Source of the DNA: Torymus aiolomorphi
Taxonomy: Eukaryota; Arthropoda; Insecta; Hymenoptera; Torymidae
Direction: 5' to 3'
DNA length: 64,000 nucleotides
Assembly: GCA_036365515.1 (NCBI GenBank)
Contig: CM070874.1
Coordinates: 46,809,083 to 46,873,082 of the forward strand
The first letter of the stretch is position 1. Each line of letters begins with the position of its first letter. This document shows positions 54,141-64,000 of this stretch, in pieces. The notes under the pieces are model-generated. The model did not search any database and was not told where the DNA came from. It was given only the letters and a program-made list of their open reading frames with translations. The position numbers were made by a program, and so were the translations under genes.

Positions 54141-54930
54141 CAGATTTCAATAAACCATTTGTTGTAACAACAGTCGCGTCCAATTATGCTTTGGGTGGTG
54201 TCTTGAGTCAGGGCCCGATGGAAAGGGATCTCCCAATTGCCTACACGTCAAGAGCTCTAGTTAGCGCAGAACTAAGATACACAACCACAGAGAAAGAATT
54301 ACTAGCTGTAATGCACGCAGGGAAGCAGTTTAGACCGCATCTCTACGGCAGGAAATTTACGTTAGTAACTGATCATAGACCACTATTACGACTAAATAAA
54401 TTAAGAGATCCTATTGGAAGGGTGGGACGTTGGAAAATATTACTAAGGGAATATGACTACGACATTGTTCATAAACCGGGAAAAATAAACATGAACGCGG
54501 ATGCACTGTCCAGAAATCCTATATCAATTCTTCCAATACCCACAGATCCCGTTAACTCTGATCCAGAGGAATTGTTCCCAGAAACTAATATCGAAAAATT
54601 ATTTCTAATTAATCATGCTGAATTGGGACATAAGGAACAAGATTCCGAAGGATCAGAGAATTTCAATCATTCCTATACCCCGACTAGACAAAGCGACAGA
54701 CCAATAAACACTGACGGACAGACTGATGGACTTAGCCTTGTCTCCTCAATGGAAGAGGCAGCGGTCATCGTATATCATGACCGAGGTAACTTTAGGGGGC
54801 CACCGGTTGTAAAGGTCGTGGCTGAAGCCCTCCAGAGAGAGGAGAATAGAGTAGGGAGACCCGGTGCGGTATCGCGGCCGATGCCCTGCAAAATGGAAGA
54901 TTTACTGTTAGGAGTACACCGATCACAAGC
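54141..54930 (+). pseudogene. RNase H and linker of copy B3
   Basis: It encodes FVVTTVASNYALGGVLSQG, in which the catalytic Asp of TTDAS has become Val. TTTEKELLAVMHAGKQFRP, LVTDHRPLL and MNADALSRNP follow. The acidic linker runs to about 54930, where the frame ends and the spacer continues in another frame. Confidence 0.88.
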
Positions 54931-54933
54931 AAG

Positions 54934-55716
54934 GTGACTGAAGCCTTCGCGCGTGTTGAGGGGGTCGGTGACCTACAGGAAAATTCCTATCAAGAAATTC
55001 CGCCAGGCCGAAGTACTCTCACACGTGTTGAGGACCCTGTCAGGCGACCATACGCCAGTCACGAGGAGTACAACCGAAGTTCTCACGTGTGCTGGGGGCT
55101 CGGGGATTATGTGTCCCTGAAGCGAAGTAATTCCACGCACGTTGAGAATGATAGAGCCGGGAACCTACAGGAAAATTCCTATCAAGAAATCCCGTCAGGC
55201 GAAAATAGGGTTGAAAGGACGCAGACAAAGGTTCAAGGGGAGGTTGATCTCCAAGAATCAATGACAGATAATCTTGACAGTGTATCCGACGATTCTGGGG
55301 ATGAATTAGGAAATGAAATTATTGAAATAAAAACCTATGAGATTCGGTCTTCTGTTGTCGTGAGGGAGTCCCCTGACACACAGTCTTATGTAGACAATGA
55401 TACACAGTCTTATATGGACAACAACACACAGTATTATATAGGCAATGACACACAGTCGTATGTGGACAACGATGCACAGTCTTATGTGGACAATGATACA
55501 TAGTCTTATGTGGACAATGACACACAGTCTTATGTTGACAACGACACACAGTCCTATGTGGACAATTCGATACACAAAACACCGTCCTCAATGAACTACG
55601 CGACACCATCCTTAACAAACACGACACACAAAAAACAACCCCTTATAGGCCTGACTCCGCCTACCGCGAATAGAATAGATCAAGTTCTAGTCATAACCTC
55701 CGTAGAATACTCCTAG
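54934..55716 (+). pseudogene. RNase H-integrase spacer of B3 with peptide repeats
   Basis: It has two copies of GDLQENSYQEIP/NLQENSYQEIP and an expanded run of about eight DTQSYVDN-type octapeptides (55375-55575), coded by a 24-bp repeat with ACACAGTCTTATGTGGACAA. A TAG lies at 55501-55503 inside the run and another stop at 55714-55716. The octapeptide expansion is absent in B2. Confidence 0.8.
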
Positions 55717-57165
55717 GATCAACTCTTAATGAGAAAAGATAATATCGCGCACTTCATGTCAGTCGATTGCGAAATAGGCACCCCCATTTGCCAACAATTA
55801 GTCGATTTAGGAATGATAGATATGGAGAAATTGAAGGACGAACTCATAGGTACAGGCGCGGTAGTGCAAACCAAATTATCCACTGGTAAGATTATATATT
55901 CAGTGTTTGTTGAGGAAAAGGCGACTGAAATAGCAACCGCGACCCTGATAGTTCAGTGTTTAGACTCACTTCGAACGGCGATGATTGAGGAGCAAGTAGG
56001 TTTGGTCAGCATTTCAAAGGTTGGGAACGGACTAGAAAGAAATCATTGGTTACCTATAGAAATAACCTTGCGAGCGCGTTCGAAAACCGGACCCCCGAAA
56101 CTAACTATTTGCACAGAGGAAGTAATTATCCCACCTCCTAACGATAGACTGGGTATTATTGGCGAGGCCCACGATTCGGCTATTGGGGGACACAAAGGCA
56201 TCGCGAAAACTTATCGTCGAATCCGTGAGCAATACCTTTGGTCGGGAATAAAAGAAGACGTTTCCGAATATGTTAGAAAATGCGCGGAATGCCAGAGAAA
56301 GAAGTGCGGGTGAAAACAAAGCAGCCGATGAGAATCACGACTACCCTCAGTAAAGCGTTCGAAGTGTTGGAAATGGATATAGTAGGCCCCCTACCCATAA
56401 CCGTATCTGGAAATGTATATCCTGACCTTGCAATGTAATTTAACCAAATATTCTGATGCCCTTCCCATTCCTGATACGACCGCCGAAATGTTTGCCACCG
56501 CGTTAGTACATGATTTTATAACCAGATTCTGGTGCCCCGAGGCTATTAAAACCGATCAGGGCAGCAATTTCCAGAGCAGCCTAATGCAAAGGGTAGCTAA
56601 AATATTCAAAATCAAACAATTACGATCCACTTCTTTTCATCCTCAAACTATGAGCTCTTTAGAAAGAATCCATCATTCCCTAGTAGAATATTTAAAAATG
56701 TACACGGGTAAGACTGATTGGATTAAGATGGCTATGTTTTCGTATAACACATCGGTTCATTCAGCGCAGGGGTTTTCCCCCCACGAATTAATTTTTGGAC
56801 AAAAGGCGCGATTACCTTCCGAGTTTGAAACAAGAACCGTAGAGAAAACTTATGAAATGTACTTGGATGAGTTAATATTTAAGTTAAATGATACTCAAAA
56901 AATGGCGAACGCGCGGTTATTAGAAACTAAGGAACGGTCAAAGCGATATTACGATCAGAAATTAAACGCGAAAGATTTCAAGGTCGGAGAAGAGGTATAT
57001 TTATTAAAAGAACCACAAGTAGGGAAATTCGACGAGCAATATGCGGATCGTTATAAAATAATTAAATTAATAAACGATAGGAACGAGAAAATAGATCTGG
57101 GAAATAACAAAACTAAAACAGTCCATGTGGAAAAACTAAAACACGCATGCCTGCGACCTAGTTAA
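55717..57165 (+). pseudogene. Integrase of copy B3
   Basis: The zinc module is visible (HDSAIGGHKGIAKTY, CAECQRKKCG) and the DDE core follows, with LEMDIVGPL, IKTDQGSNF and SSLERIHHS. The C-terminus ends VEKLKHACLRPS. Small indels near 56300-56415 shift the frame between the zinc module and the core, and a few codons are missing in KTDWIKM compared with B2. It is not functional. Confidence 0.9.
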
Positions 57166-57316
57166 TTTTTATCTATTTCTTTCTCCTTTACGCGATATTT
57201 ATAATGTTACTCTGTGCGGTGTTTGTATTTTTATATTTTGCGTGTGACCTAATCATAAATTCATGTACCTTTTTTTAATAAAATTAATAAATAATAAAAT
57301 AATAAGGGTTATAGAA
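57166..57316 (+). other. AT-rich link after B3 integrase
   Basis: It corresponds to 17385-17528 in B2. No gene. Confidence 0.4.
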
Positions 57317-57443
57317 GAGACGGCCAGGGCTCACTCTAAACTCAAACGAATATATTATTCCTTTTGCCCTGGAGATGGGAAACCAGAAGTACTCCTGATA
57401 CACTGTATTAGGATGGGTCCCGGTGAGCTATGGGAAGCATCTC
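57317..57443 (+). ncRNA. Conserved structured RNA block of copy B3
   Basis: This is the counterpart of 17244-17384. The middle stem is GGCTCAC (57328-57334) with GTGAGCT (57423-57429). Two positions differ from B2 on each side and pairing is kept. The inner hairpin is TCCTGATAC/GTATTAGGA (57393-57413), with one G-U pair replacing G-C. The outer stem GAGACG/CATCTC has one mismatch. Confidence 0.55.
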
Positions 57444-57513
57444 ACAGAAGGAAGCGATGGTAGGTTCTCCCTTCACCCTTAAAAAATTTAAATTATTAAT
57501 AAATCACCCTTAA

Positions 57514-57891
57514 GAGGGTGTGGTACTCACGTACTCTGTTTCACCGGCAGAACACGGTAAATTCTATATTATTAAAATAAATATATCGAATTACGTCTTA
57601 TAAAGAGATAGTTGCCCTGCGCAATGTAATAATCTACCAGCCTACGCAGTTTTGAGCTCAAATATCAACGGCATCCTAAAAAATTTTGCGAACAAAAATA
57701 ACCGAAATTTCGTTCGCAAAATTTTTTAGGGTGCCGTTGATATTTGGGCTCAAAATTGCGCAAGCTGGTAGATTATTACATTGCACAGGGCAACTATCTC
57801 TTTATAAGACGTAATTCGATATCTTTATTTTAATAATATAGAATTTACCGAGTTCTGCCGGTAAAACAGAGTGCATGAGTACCACACCCCT
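57514..57891. mobile_element. TTAA-flanked foldback element, 378 bp
   Basis: TTAA lies at 57510-57513 and 57892-57895. Almost the whole element is one inverted repeat with arms of about 180 bp (GGGTGTGGTACTCA at one end, its complement at the other) around a centre near 57700. The arms differ at a handful of positions. No protein is encoded. Superfamily is piggyBac- or Kolobok-like by target site only. Confidence 0.85.
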
Positions 57892-57895
57892 TTAA

Positions 57896-58868
57896 TTGAA
57901 GATCGCAAGTATCACCGCGTCTTCAAACTGATTAGTATAATTAATTTCATCTTTAACTGACCAAACTAAACTCATTTTTTGTTTAAATTCAAAAACAGCA
58001 CTTCATACAAGAATTGTCACAAGATTTAATAGGAGAATCCTTGTGGAGAGGACAATTTCGCGAATTAAACCGATATGCTACCTAATCCCCTTTTATGTCT
58101 GTAGTATATATATGTATGTATGTATATATATTTATATGGAAGTTTTATTAGAATGGAAAAAGGGGGGGAGGTTTCCCATAATTCCCATCTCTTCGTTACA
58201 CCCTTCGACTACGTCACTCCCGCACTTAGTATGGAGTTTAATAAATTTCGATCTCCCATTATGCATGTGCGCATGCGTATATATGTATATTTATCTGCAA
58301 CGTTAGTATCGGGTACGATTTCATACACTTAACGCAAGCTTCTGGGCTTTTGGCGTCCTTCTGGGATGTCCCGGAAAGGTTCTATTCGTAACGCGGGCTT
58401 CTGGGATCCATTAGGGTCGGTTTTTCTATAGGGTCATTATTTCTTTGGTCAGGCTCATTCTACAATGTTTATAACGTCTTTTACTAAGTACGGAACAGCT
58501 TCCATTGTGGATGACACCCTAAGAAAATCACGGAAAATTCCAGAACATTGGGTTCCGGATACTTATATATATATATATATATATATGTATAGATGAGGGA
58601 AGGGGAGAAAGCGGAAACTGCTGCCGCCTCTGTCTCTGTCATTTCACTCTTGACTCTGGAGAGGTGCAAACCGCAACGCCTGGAGGTAACTCTAAGATAA
58701 GAAAGAGCCCACAACTCATCTCCAGAAAGAGATTTCTGTCCAGGGAATCTACGACACCACCCACATCTCCTTTCGATTTCTCTCCTTTTTTCAATCTTCT
58801 TCTACTCCCTCTCTTTTCCTCTTATCAAGCAGCGGCTTACGTGAGTGTTCCTTTTCTCGGTTGAGAGC
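57896..58868 (+). other. Region between foldback and ORF3 homologue
   Basis: It contains TATG/TA microsatellites (58108-58136 and 58563-58588) and a pyrimidine-rich run ending TTATCAAG at about 58790-58830, which could be a splice acceptor for the next frame. No domain was recognised. Confidence 0.45.
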
Positions 58869-59630
58869 ATGGAGCCAAACCCAAAGAAGATTTGTGTAAC
58901 CCCGAAATATAAGGGAATAGTCAAGGAAGAGGAGTCTGAGGGATTACCAGCTATACCCAACAGCCTGGACTGTCCGGAAGGCGGGCTCGAGACGTCCGGA
59001 GACGAGAATGCGGTACCAATGGCGGAGAATCTCAGTGGTTCCTCTTGGCTTCCGTTTATAGATACGGCCGCGTTCTCCGAGGCGTCTTTCCCGCAGATTT
59101 CGTCTCCTAGAATAAGAAACATTTATATACTGCAGCAAGCATCGGCTCAACAAGGGATACATCCGCTACTGGGTCTACACCCTCTGAGGCCCTTACAGGA
59201 GAGAGCTGTTGAGGCTAGAGGAGGCCCTTCGCCAGTCACTCCAAACCAGGGCAGACCAGTTTTTAGGTTCTCATCAAGGCTCTAGAATAGGGAGGAGGCT
59301 GCAAAGTTGCAAAAATCCTACACTGCTGACTTGAGCCGAAAGGGATTTCTCATCCGAAAAACATCCCATTTACACTTGGCCTACTTCCAGCACCCGAGCA
59401 CCTCGGATTGGCGGTGCGTCGAGTGCTACCAGGAGATTCAGCCGAATTGGGAATTTAGATATCTGCACTGTGTGGGGCTTACCATCGAGCTGAAAATCCC
59501 CAGCTGCCCAGGACGTTGTGGAAAAAACCCCTTCATACTAGAGAAGATCTACAAGTGTCGGGCCTGCTCCTTGGTGTTCTTCACCCACCAAGAGGAAATA
59601 TGCCGTGGACAGGTGTTTAACCACCCCTAA
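58869..59630 (+). pseudogene. Cys-rich ORF3 homologue, one in-frame TAG
   Basis: An ATG at 58869 opens a frame with an acidic N-terminus (MEPNPKKICVTPKYKG). A TAG at 59283-59285 interrupts it. The same frame continues with AAKLQKSYTADLSRKG and the Cys-rich domain DWRCVECYQEIQPNW, LHCVGLTIELK, CPGRCGKNPF and YKCRACSLVFFTH, ending at 59630. The domain aligns with 14081-14662 across its length, including W and VGL between the Cys pairs. The N-termini are not similar. AATAAA at about 59771 could end its transcript. It may be a broken retroelement ORF, a host pseudogene or a two-frame gene. Confidence 0.65.
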
Positions 59631-60960
59631 AAAAGAAAAATCATGTATTTCTTTTAGGTTTTTTTTCTTCCTTTTTTCTTGCTTTTATTTTTACTATTAT
59701 TTTTTCTACTCTCATGGTTTTAATCAGTTATTTGTAATATCTCCTGATCTTGTTCACCATTTTGGCTTTAATTAATAAAGGTTATTCAAACTCATACGGC
59801 ATTTATCACTAACGGTATGTACTATTCCTTCTTGTAAATACGCTTTCACTTTAGAGTCACTTGCACCTATTCATGCTCTAATGATTCTCCCTTACGACTA
59901 ATTGATATCTGGTAATTTCTGATGCCACAGGAGAAAAGGGGAAAGTGGGATAGATTATTAGCATAAAGAAGGGAGGGAGGTACGATAATGATCTTCTCTG
60001 CCGATCATTTCTCCCAGCCCAGATCCAACAACCATCCTTGTGCCTTTCAACCTTTACAACATAGTGATGGAAGGGGAGACGATGGCATGGCTGCAAGTCT
60101 GCCATTGATCCCTCCATTCATTTTTGGGTCTTGTACCTTGAGAAATTTTTGTGGGGAATTTCCCTTTCCATAAAGAGGTTAGAGTGGGGACAATAGTGCT
60201 TGCTGTCCAGCACAGGTTCCCCGAGCGGTCTCTTTTACCTACAGCCTCCACATCACTGTTTGGGTTGACGGTGCCTTATCCATTTTTTGTGCTGGGACAG
60301 GCAAATTTAATCACAAAGCATGCTTGCTCTTCCCCTTTTTTATTTTACAGGTTTTAATAACCGTGTTTCTCCTTGTCTCTGCTACGGGGGGGTTGTGTGC
60401 TTTGACAGACTTAAAGTCCTTTGGTGGCCTTAATGGATAATGATTTGATTTACACCATCCAGGAGGAGAATTTGTAACGGGTTCATGTGTGCTGTGTGTT
60501 TAACGCTTGCTATAAGCGATATAACTTTAAGCAATAAGTTGGAGTTATCTATGAATAGAAGCTATAGCCTAAACAGTGGCTAATACATAATAAACCATAC
60601 ATATAATGAGCTCTACACACAGAAAACATATTATTATTTTTTTTTTTGGGAATTTATTTTCTTTATTGACTCACTCATGCTTTCCACTTTACAAATGTTC
60701 ATCAAAATAACGTACATTTCACTGACATAAGGATGCACAAATGTTTTTCACGAATACCAAATGTTTATTTCTCTGTATCAATTCCTTTTGCATACGACGA
60801 ACTCATGTACCAGTGTTCGCTTACCCCTTGTATCCATTGTGACGGAGTCACATGTAGCCGCCTCCACAGCGTCCGCTGCGTGCACAATCACATGGCCAGA
60901 GCACTTCGCTATGATGTCCTGGTCCGCGCCAAGAAGGCCGAGCGGGCGACGCACGTACTC
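59631..60960. other. 3' flank of ORF3 homologue, no gene seen
   Basis: It is pyrimidine-rich at first, with an ATTAATAAAGG poly(A) signal near 59768. A purine run before TGTAACGGG at about 60475 resembles a polypurine tract/LTR start, but no LTR end was found. Open frames lack domains. Confidence 0.35.
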
Positions 60961-61160
60961 GCGCACACACACACACACACACACACACTACTATATATAT
61001 GCCGGGTCATGTAGCCGACGAGAGCACGCGGCGTGGACTCGAGGAGGAAGGAGAGAGCGAGAGCGGCGAGAGAGAGTCGAGCAACGCGGTGAGCGGCACC
61101 GGGAGCCGATATCGCGAGAGCGCGAAGTGAGCGATAGCGCGGCCGCGCCTTTTATCTAGT
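60961..61160 (+). promoter_or_regulatory. (CA)n, TATA-like box and CpG/GAGA-rich segment
   Basis: A (CA)n tract (60963-60988) and TATATATATGCC (60992) precede a GC-rich, GAGAGA-containing segment to 61160. The layout is that of an LTR or TATA promoter with its leader, but no downstream gene was recognised. Confidence 0.3.
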
Positions 61161-63660
61161 GCACCTCGATGTACAAAATAAGATCTTTATAAAATTCGAT
61201 TCTTTTATAAACATCAAAAAATTGTCACTCAGGCCTAACCTGTTTGACATTCGTAATAATTCGTAATAATTACTACGATTTATCAGAGCTACGGATAAAC
61301 TAGATATTAGAGATTCAAACGCTATTTAAATCTAAATATTCAATATAAATATTGACACGGGCTCTGTGCTGCTCGTTTTTAGGCCTTAATTAATTTAAAA
61401 GAACAATAGAATGACTATCACAATATTAATTATAACTTGTCATTAACACCCTAGCGTATTGAGTTTTAATAGTTACGACTATAATGTTCACGTGCTATAG
61501 ATACACGTTTTTCTACAAAAATTCCCAGCTCGGTTTAGGTGAATAAGCACTCACAGCAACGTGCCTTTTCAGCTTTATCATCTCAGCTATGCTGTCTGCT
61601 GCGTCCGACTTCATATGTTCGGTTGCATGCGTTTCACAGCAGACTTGTGTCATGCACGTCAATCGAATACGTCAAATAATTTCGTTGGCGTCCATCCGAC
61701 ACTCGCATCGTGCTCCAAGATTGAGAAAATGATCCATGTTGGCGCATGCGCCGCGAGTGGGTCGGTGATACCGTATGTAATCCAACATGGCACACATCGG
61801 TTATCATGGAGAGAAAATAGCCTTTCGCGTAGGATTTTCCAGAGGACCAGGTTTTACGTTGGCATCCAACGCTTAGACAATTAGATACTTCGATCTTCGG
61901 AGATATCAGCTATTTGCATTCTCCGATACTCTCTGACGTTGGACTAATTTTAATACCGCAGCAGATCATCGTTTCAGGTGTATCAAGATTCGTGCGCTTT
62001 TTTCACGTACGAATTCCTTCGTATGTTAAAAGAAAAGGGGGGGGGGGCATATCTCTGTCCCTCCGTAATCAACAATGGCAACGATAGCAACATCAGTTGT
62101 GAACTCTATGCTAGTTACCAATGTTTTTTCTAACTGTCGGCTGGTCCTTTTACACGCCTGCTACATGCGTCTTAACGCATCTGATCGAGGTGTAGCAATC
62201 GCTATTAAGAGTTTGAATAGTTAAAGATTTTTTAGTGCACAATGAACTCGTTGCTCATACGTTTGTAAACACTGTTGTTGATAGCGCTCGTGGGTGTGCT
62301 GTTAGCGACCACGTGATGAATCTAAACATATGCACGTTACTGACTTTGAGGGTATTTACTAATAGTCGAATTTCAGCAGTGAATGCACTCGTGCTTGCAT
62401 TTAGAATCCTGAATAATTGAGGGTTTATACTGTGGACTCTCTAATGCTTTCGGAAGAAGCGCTTGTTATTATATGACCATTTGCTTAGCTGGAATTGTCA
62501 TTGGTATAAGAAAAATCTTATATGTTTTATCATTGTCAATAGACGCATGTTTTAGCTCAAGAGTTCGCTTGTGCATACATTGTCCTATCGAGGTATAACA
62601 TACCTATTACTAGTAGATTTGTCGCAGAAATTTCGTCTGCTTCATTTTTATTCACCCAGTAGCGTGCGACTGTCTTCATAATGCTCCTTAAATATTGAGG
62701 ATTCTTACGAAAGCGTAGAACATGACGTAGGACTTTCTTTAAATCGAATGTTTTACGATTCTAGAAAATCTACTTTTTAGCTTGATCGTAACTTTTTAAA
62801 TATGTTTGGACGCACTGTTGCCCCGTGTAAGAGCTTATCTTTGAAACTATCTATTTCTTAAATCTTATCTTAGTTTTTGGATAATCCAAAAATTTTTGTC
62901 TTTCTTTTACACACGGAATATTTACGTTGCATACAACCCTTCATGGCTTAATTTATCCAACGTAATGGTGTATTTTCAATAATGATGTTTTTTGAAACAC
63001 AAACTATATTGCGGTATTTGCAAATCTATCGCTTGTGTATTATTTCCTTGTTTCAATTTTGTTTGATAGTTTTATTTCGTATTGAAAATAAACTATCACA
63101 ATGTTTTTGGTTCTTATTTAACAATGCTGGCTAATCAGCACGAGAAATAGATCTACTATTTTCTGTAGCATTTATTATTATCTGTAACAATTTATTATAC
63201 TATATATAAAAGTGCCAGCAGAAATTTTTTGAAATGGGGTATCGATCGCATCGATAATACTATTTGCTTTTAATTCTGCACCTTTTCTGGGAACTGATTT
63301 ACTAATAATTACGCGTTCTTGCACTCAATGTTTCTAGTGTTTCTATTGAAATTCTAATTATGAAATATTTAACGCATTTTTATATGGCAAATCCCATCTG
63401 TAAATCTTAATTCATTCTTCATGCACGAAAAATTGATAGATCTTAAATTCAGATAATTAAATTTTACAATTATTTTACAATTGTTAAACTCGAACTAAAA
63501 TTTCAAGAGTAGTTAATAATGTCATTACGATTTCGTAATTCTATTGGATTAAGAAAGAAAAATAAAATTGTTATTTTAATCTAAAAGGGCCAATCTCTAT
63601 CCATTTCTCAAAATTCCGTACATTTTTCTGGAGATCCAGTTGCCGTTTCGTAGTTTTGAA
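61161..63660. other. AT-rich sequence, nothing recognised
   Basis: Short open frames only, the longest about 107 codons at 61561-61884 without any domain. A G-run lies at 62036-62047. I see no gene, RNA or repeat boundary. Confidence 0.5.
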
Positions 63661-63662
63661 CA

Positions 63663-64000
63663 TCTACGTGTTGATCACGAGGAAGAGGCGTGCAATACAA
63701 TTGTACAATTAAACGAACTTACCTGTAAGTGAAGTTCTATTGTAATTGTATGAAACGCCTCTTCAGAAGTGATCAAGTCCCACCCGAGTCCCTTATCTAC
63801 AAATCTTTATAGATGCCCTAACTTAAAACGGCAACACTTTAAAGAAATGAGGTTCGAGCGGCGGCAGGGCCGGGAGACGGCTACTGTGGCGGCGCGGTAC
63901 GGCCGCTAGCGCTCTTTTTTGCTTTGGACGTTGTGGTAAAATCGGGCGGGAAGGGGGGGACTACGTGTTGATCACTTCGGAAGAGGCGTTTCATACAATT
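63663..64000. repeat. Recurring motif in direct and inverted copies
   Basis: CTACGTGTTGATCAC followed by GGAAGAGGCGT and CAATACAATT occurs at 63663-63703 and 63961-64000. An inverted copy lies at 63743-63780 (AATTGTATGAAACGCCTCTT, then GTGATCAA). A CpG-rich stretch lies between. The inverted pair 63743/63961 is the more similar. Confidence 0.7.

Larger units (their letters stand above)
51965..57480 (+). mobile_element. Ty3/gypsy retrotransposon copy B3, 5' truncated
   Basis: This plus-strand copy is collinear with B2 from the middle of RT (MGLKGSPATFQ at about 51975) through RNase H, spacer and integrase to the conserved block at 57317-57443. It lacks gag, protease and the RT N-terminus. A Penelope-like element interrupts it inside RNase H. 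Downstream, a homologue of the B2 ORF3 lies at 58869-59630, so the element may extend to about 60 kb; no 3' LTR was recognised. Confidence 0.85.

Noticed and set aside
60475..61160. 3' LTR of copy B3 starting TGTAACGGG
   Set aside because: A purine run and TATA box fit, but no LTR end, duplication or similarity to the B1/B2 LTRs could be found.
61561..61884. 107-codon plus-strand frame
   Set aside because: No ATG context, domain, splice signals or homologue in the window.

Overview
The window is eukaryotic, almost certainly an insect nuclear genome. Hymenoptera, perhaps an ant, is my best guess, but that rests on general impression rather than a diagnostic marker. The evidence for eukaryote and insect is spliced genes with GT-AG introns, a five-exon prostaglandin E synthase 2 (PTGES2) gene, the 3' exons of a small secreted CUB-type protein, and a dense nest of metazoan transposons. 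Only about 3 kb (26.2-29.1 kb) looks like ordinary host gene space; most of the rest is mobile DNA inserted into mobile DNA.

Layout. 1-5610: Ty3/gypsy copy A1 on the minus strand, one long gag-pol frame with five in-frame stops. 5611-7480: remnant of a second Ty3/gypsy family (B1) with one LTR. 7649-7949: a MITE. 7955-11814: an apparently complete PIF/Harbinger transposon carrying a spliced transposase and a convergent MADF/Myb-like gene; it sits 5 bp inside the start of a long family-B LTR (to 13605). 13606-about 23760: Ty3/gypsy copy B2 on the minus strand, read right to left as gag, protease, RT/RNase H, spacer, integrase, a conserved structured-looking RNA block, a minisatellite, an extra Cys-rich reading frame (ORF3), polypurine tract and LTR. 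23761-26044: a non-autonomous hAT element with an 8-bp target duplication, containing a second TIR element that carries a tRNA-like sequence; the hAT lies 180 bp upstream of the PTGES2 start codon. 26232-28682: PTGES2 (+). 28788-29123: CUB protein exons (-), convergent with PTGES2. 30381-32666: a LINE reverse transcriptase enclosed by terminal inverted repeats. 33015-44685: Ty3/gypsy copy A2 (+) with two LTRs, a 4-bp target duplication, an inserted solo LTR in its integrase and two AT-hook motifs in the integrase tail. 45854-46938: another solo LTR. 47213-48045: a perfect hairpin and a TTAA-flanked MITE. 48105-50420: truncated Ty1/copia (-). 51965-57480: Ty3/gypsy copy B3 (+), split by a Penelope-like element (52483-54140), followed by a TTAA-flanked foldback element and a second Cys-rich ORF3 homologue (58869-59630). 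59.7-64 kb: mostly featureless AT-rich sequence with simple repeats and one recurring motif at the end.

The most interesting pattern is shared by B2 and B3. Both copies, on opposite strands about 40 kb apart, have the same things downstream of integrase in the same order: a block whose two sequences differ but keep the same base pairing, and further on a homologous Cys-rich protein in the same orientation. This suggests a Ty3/gypsy family with an accessory 3' gene where env would sit, or a host gene family that this retroelement has carried along.
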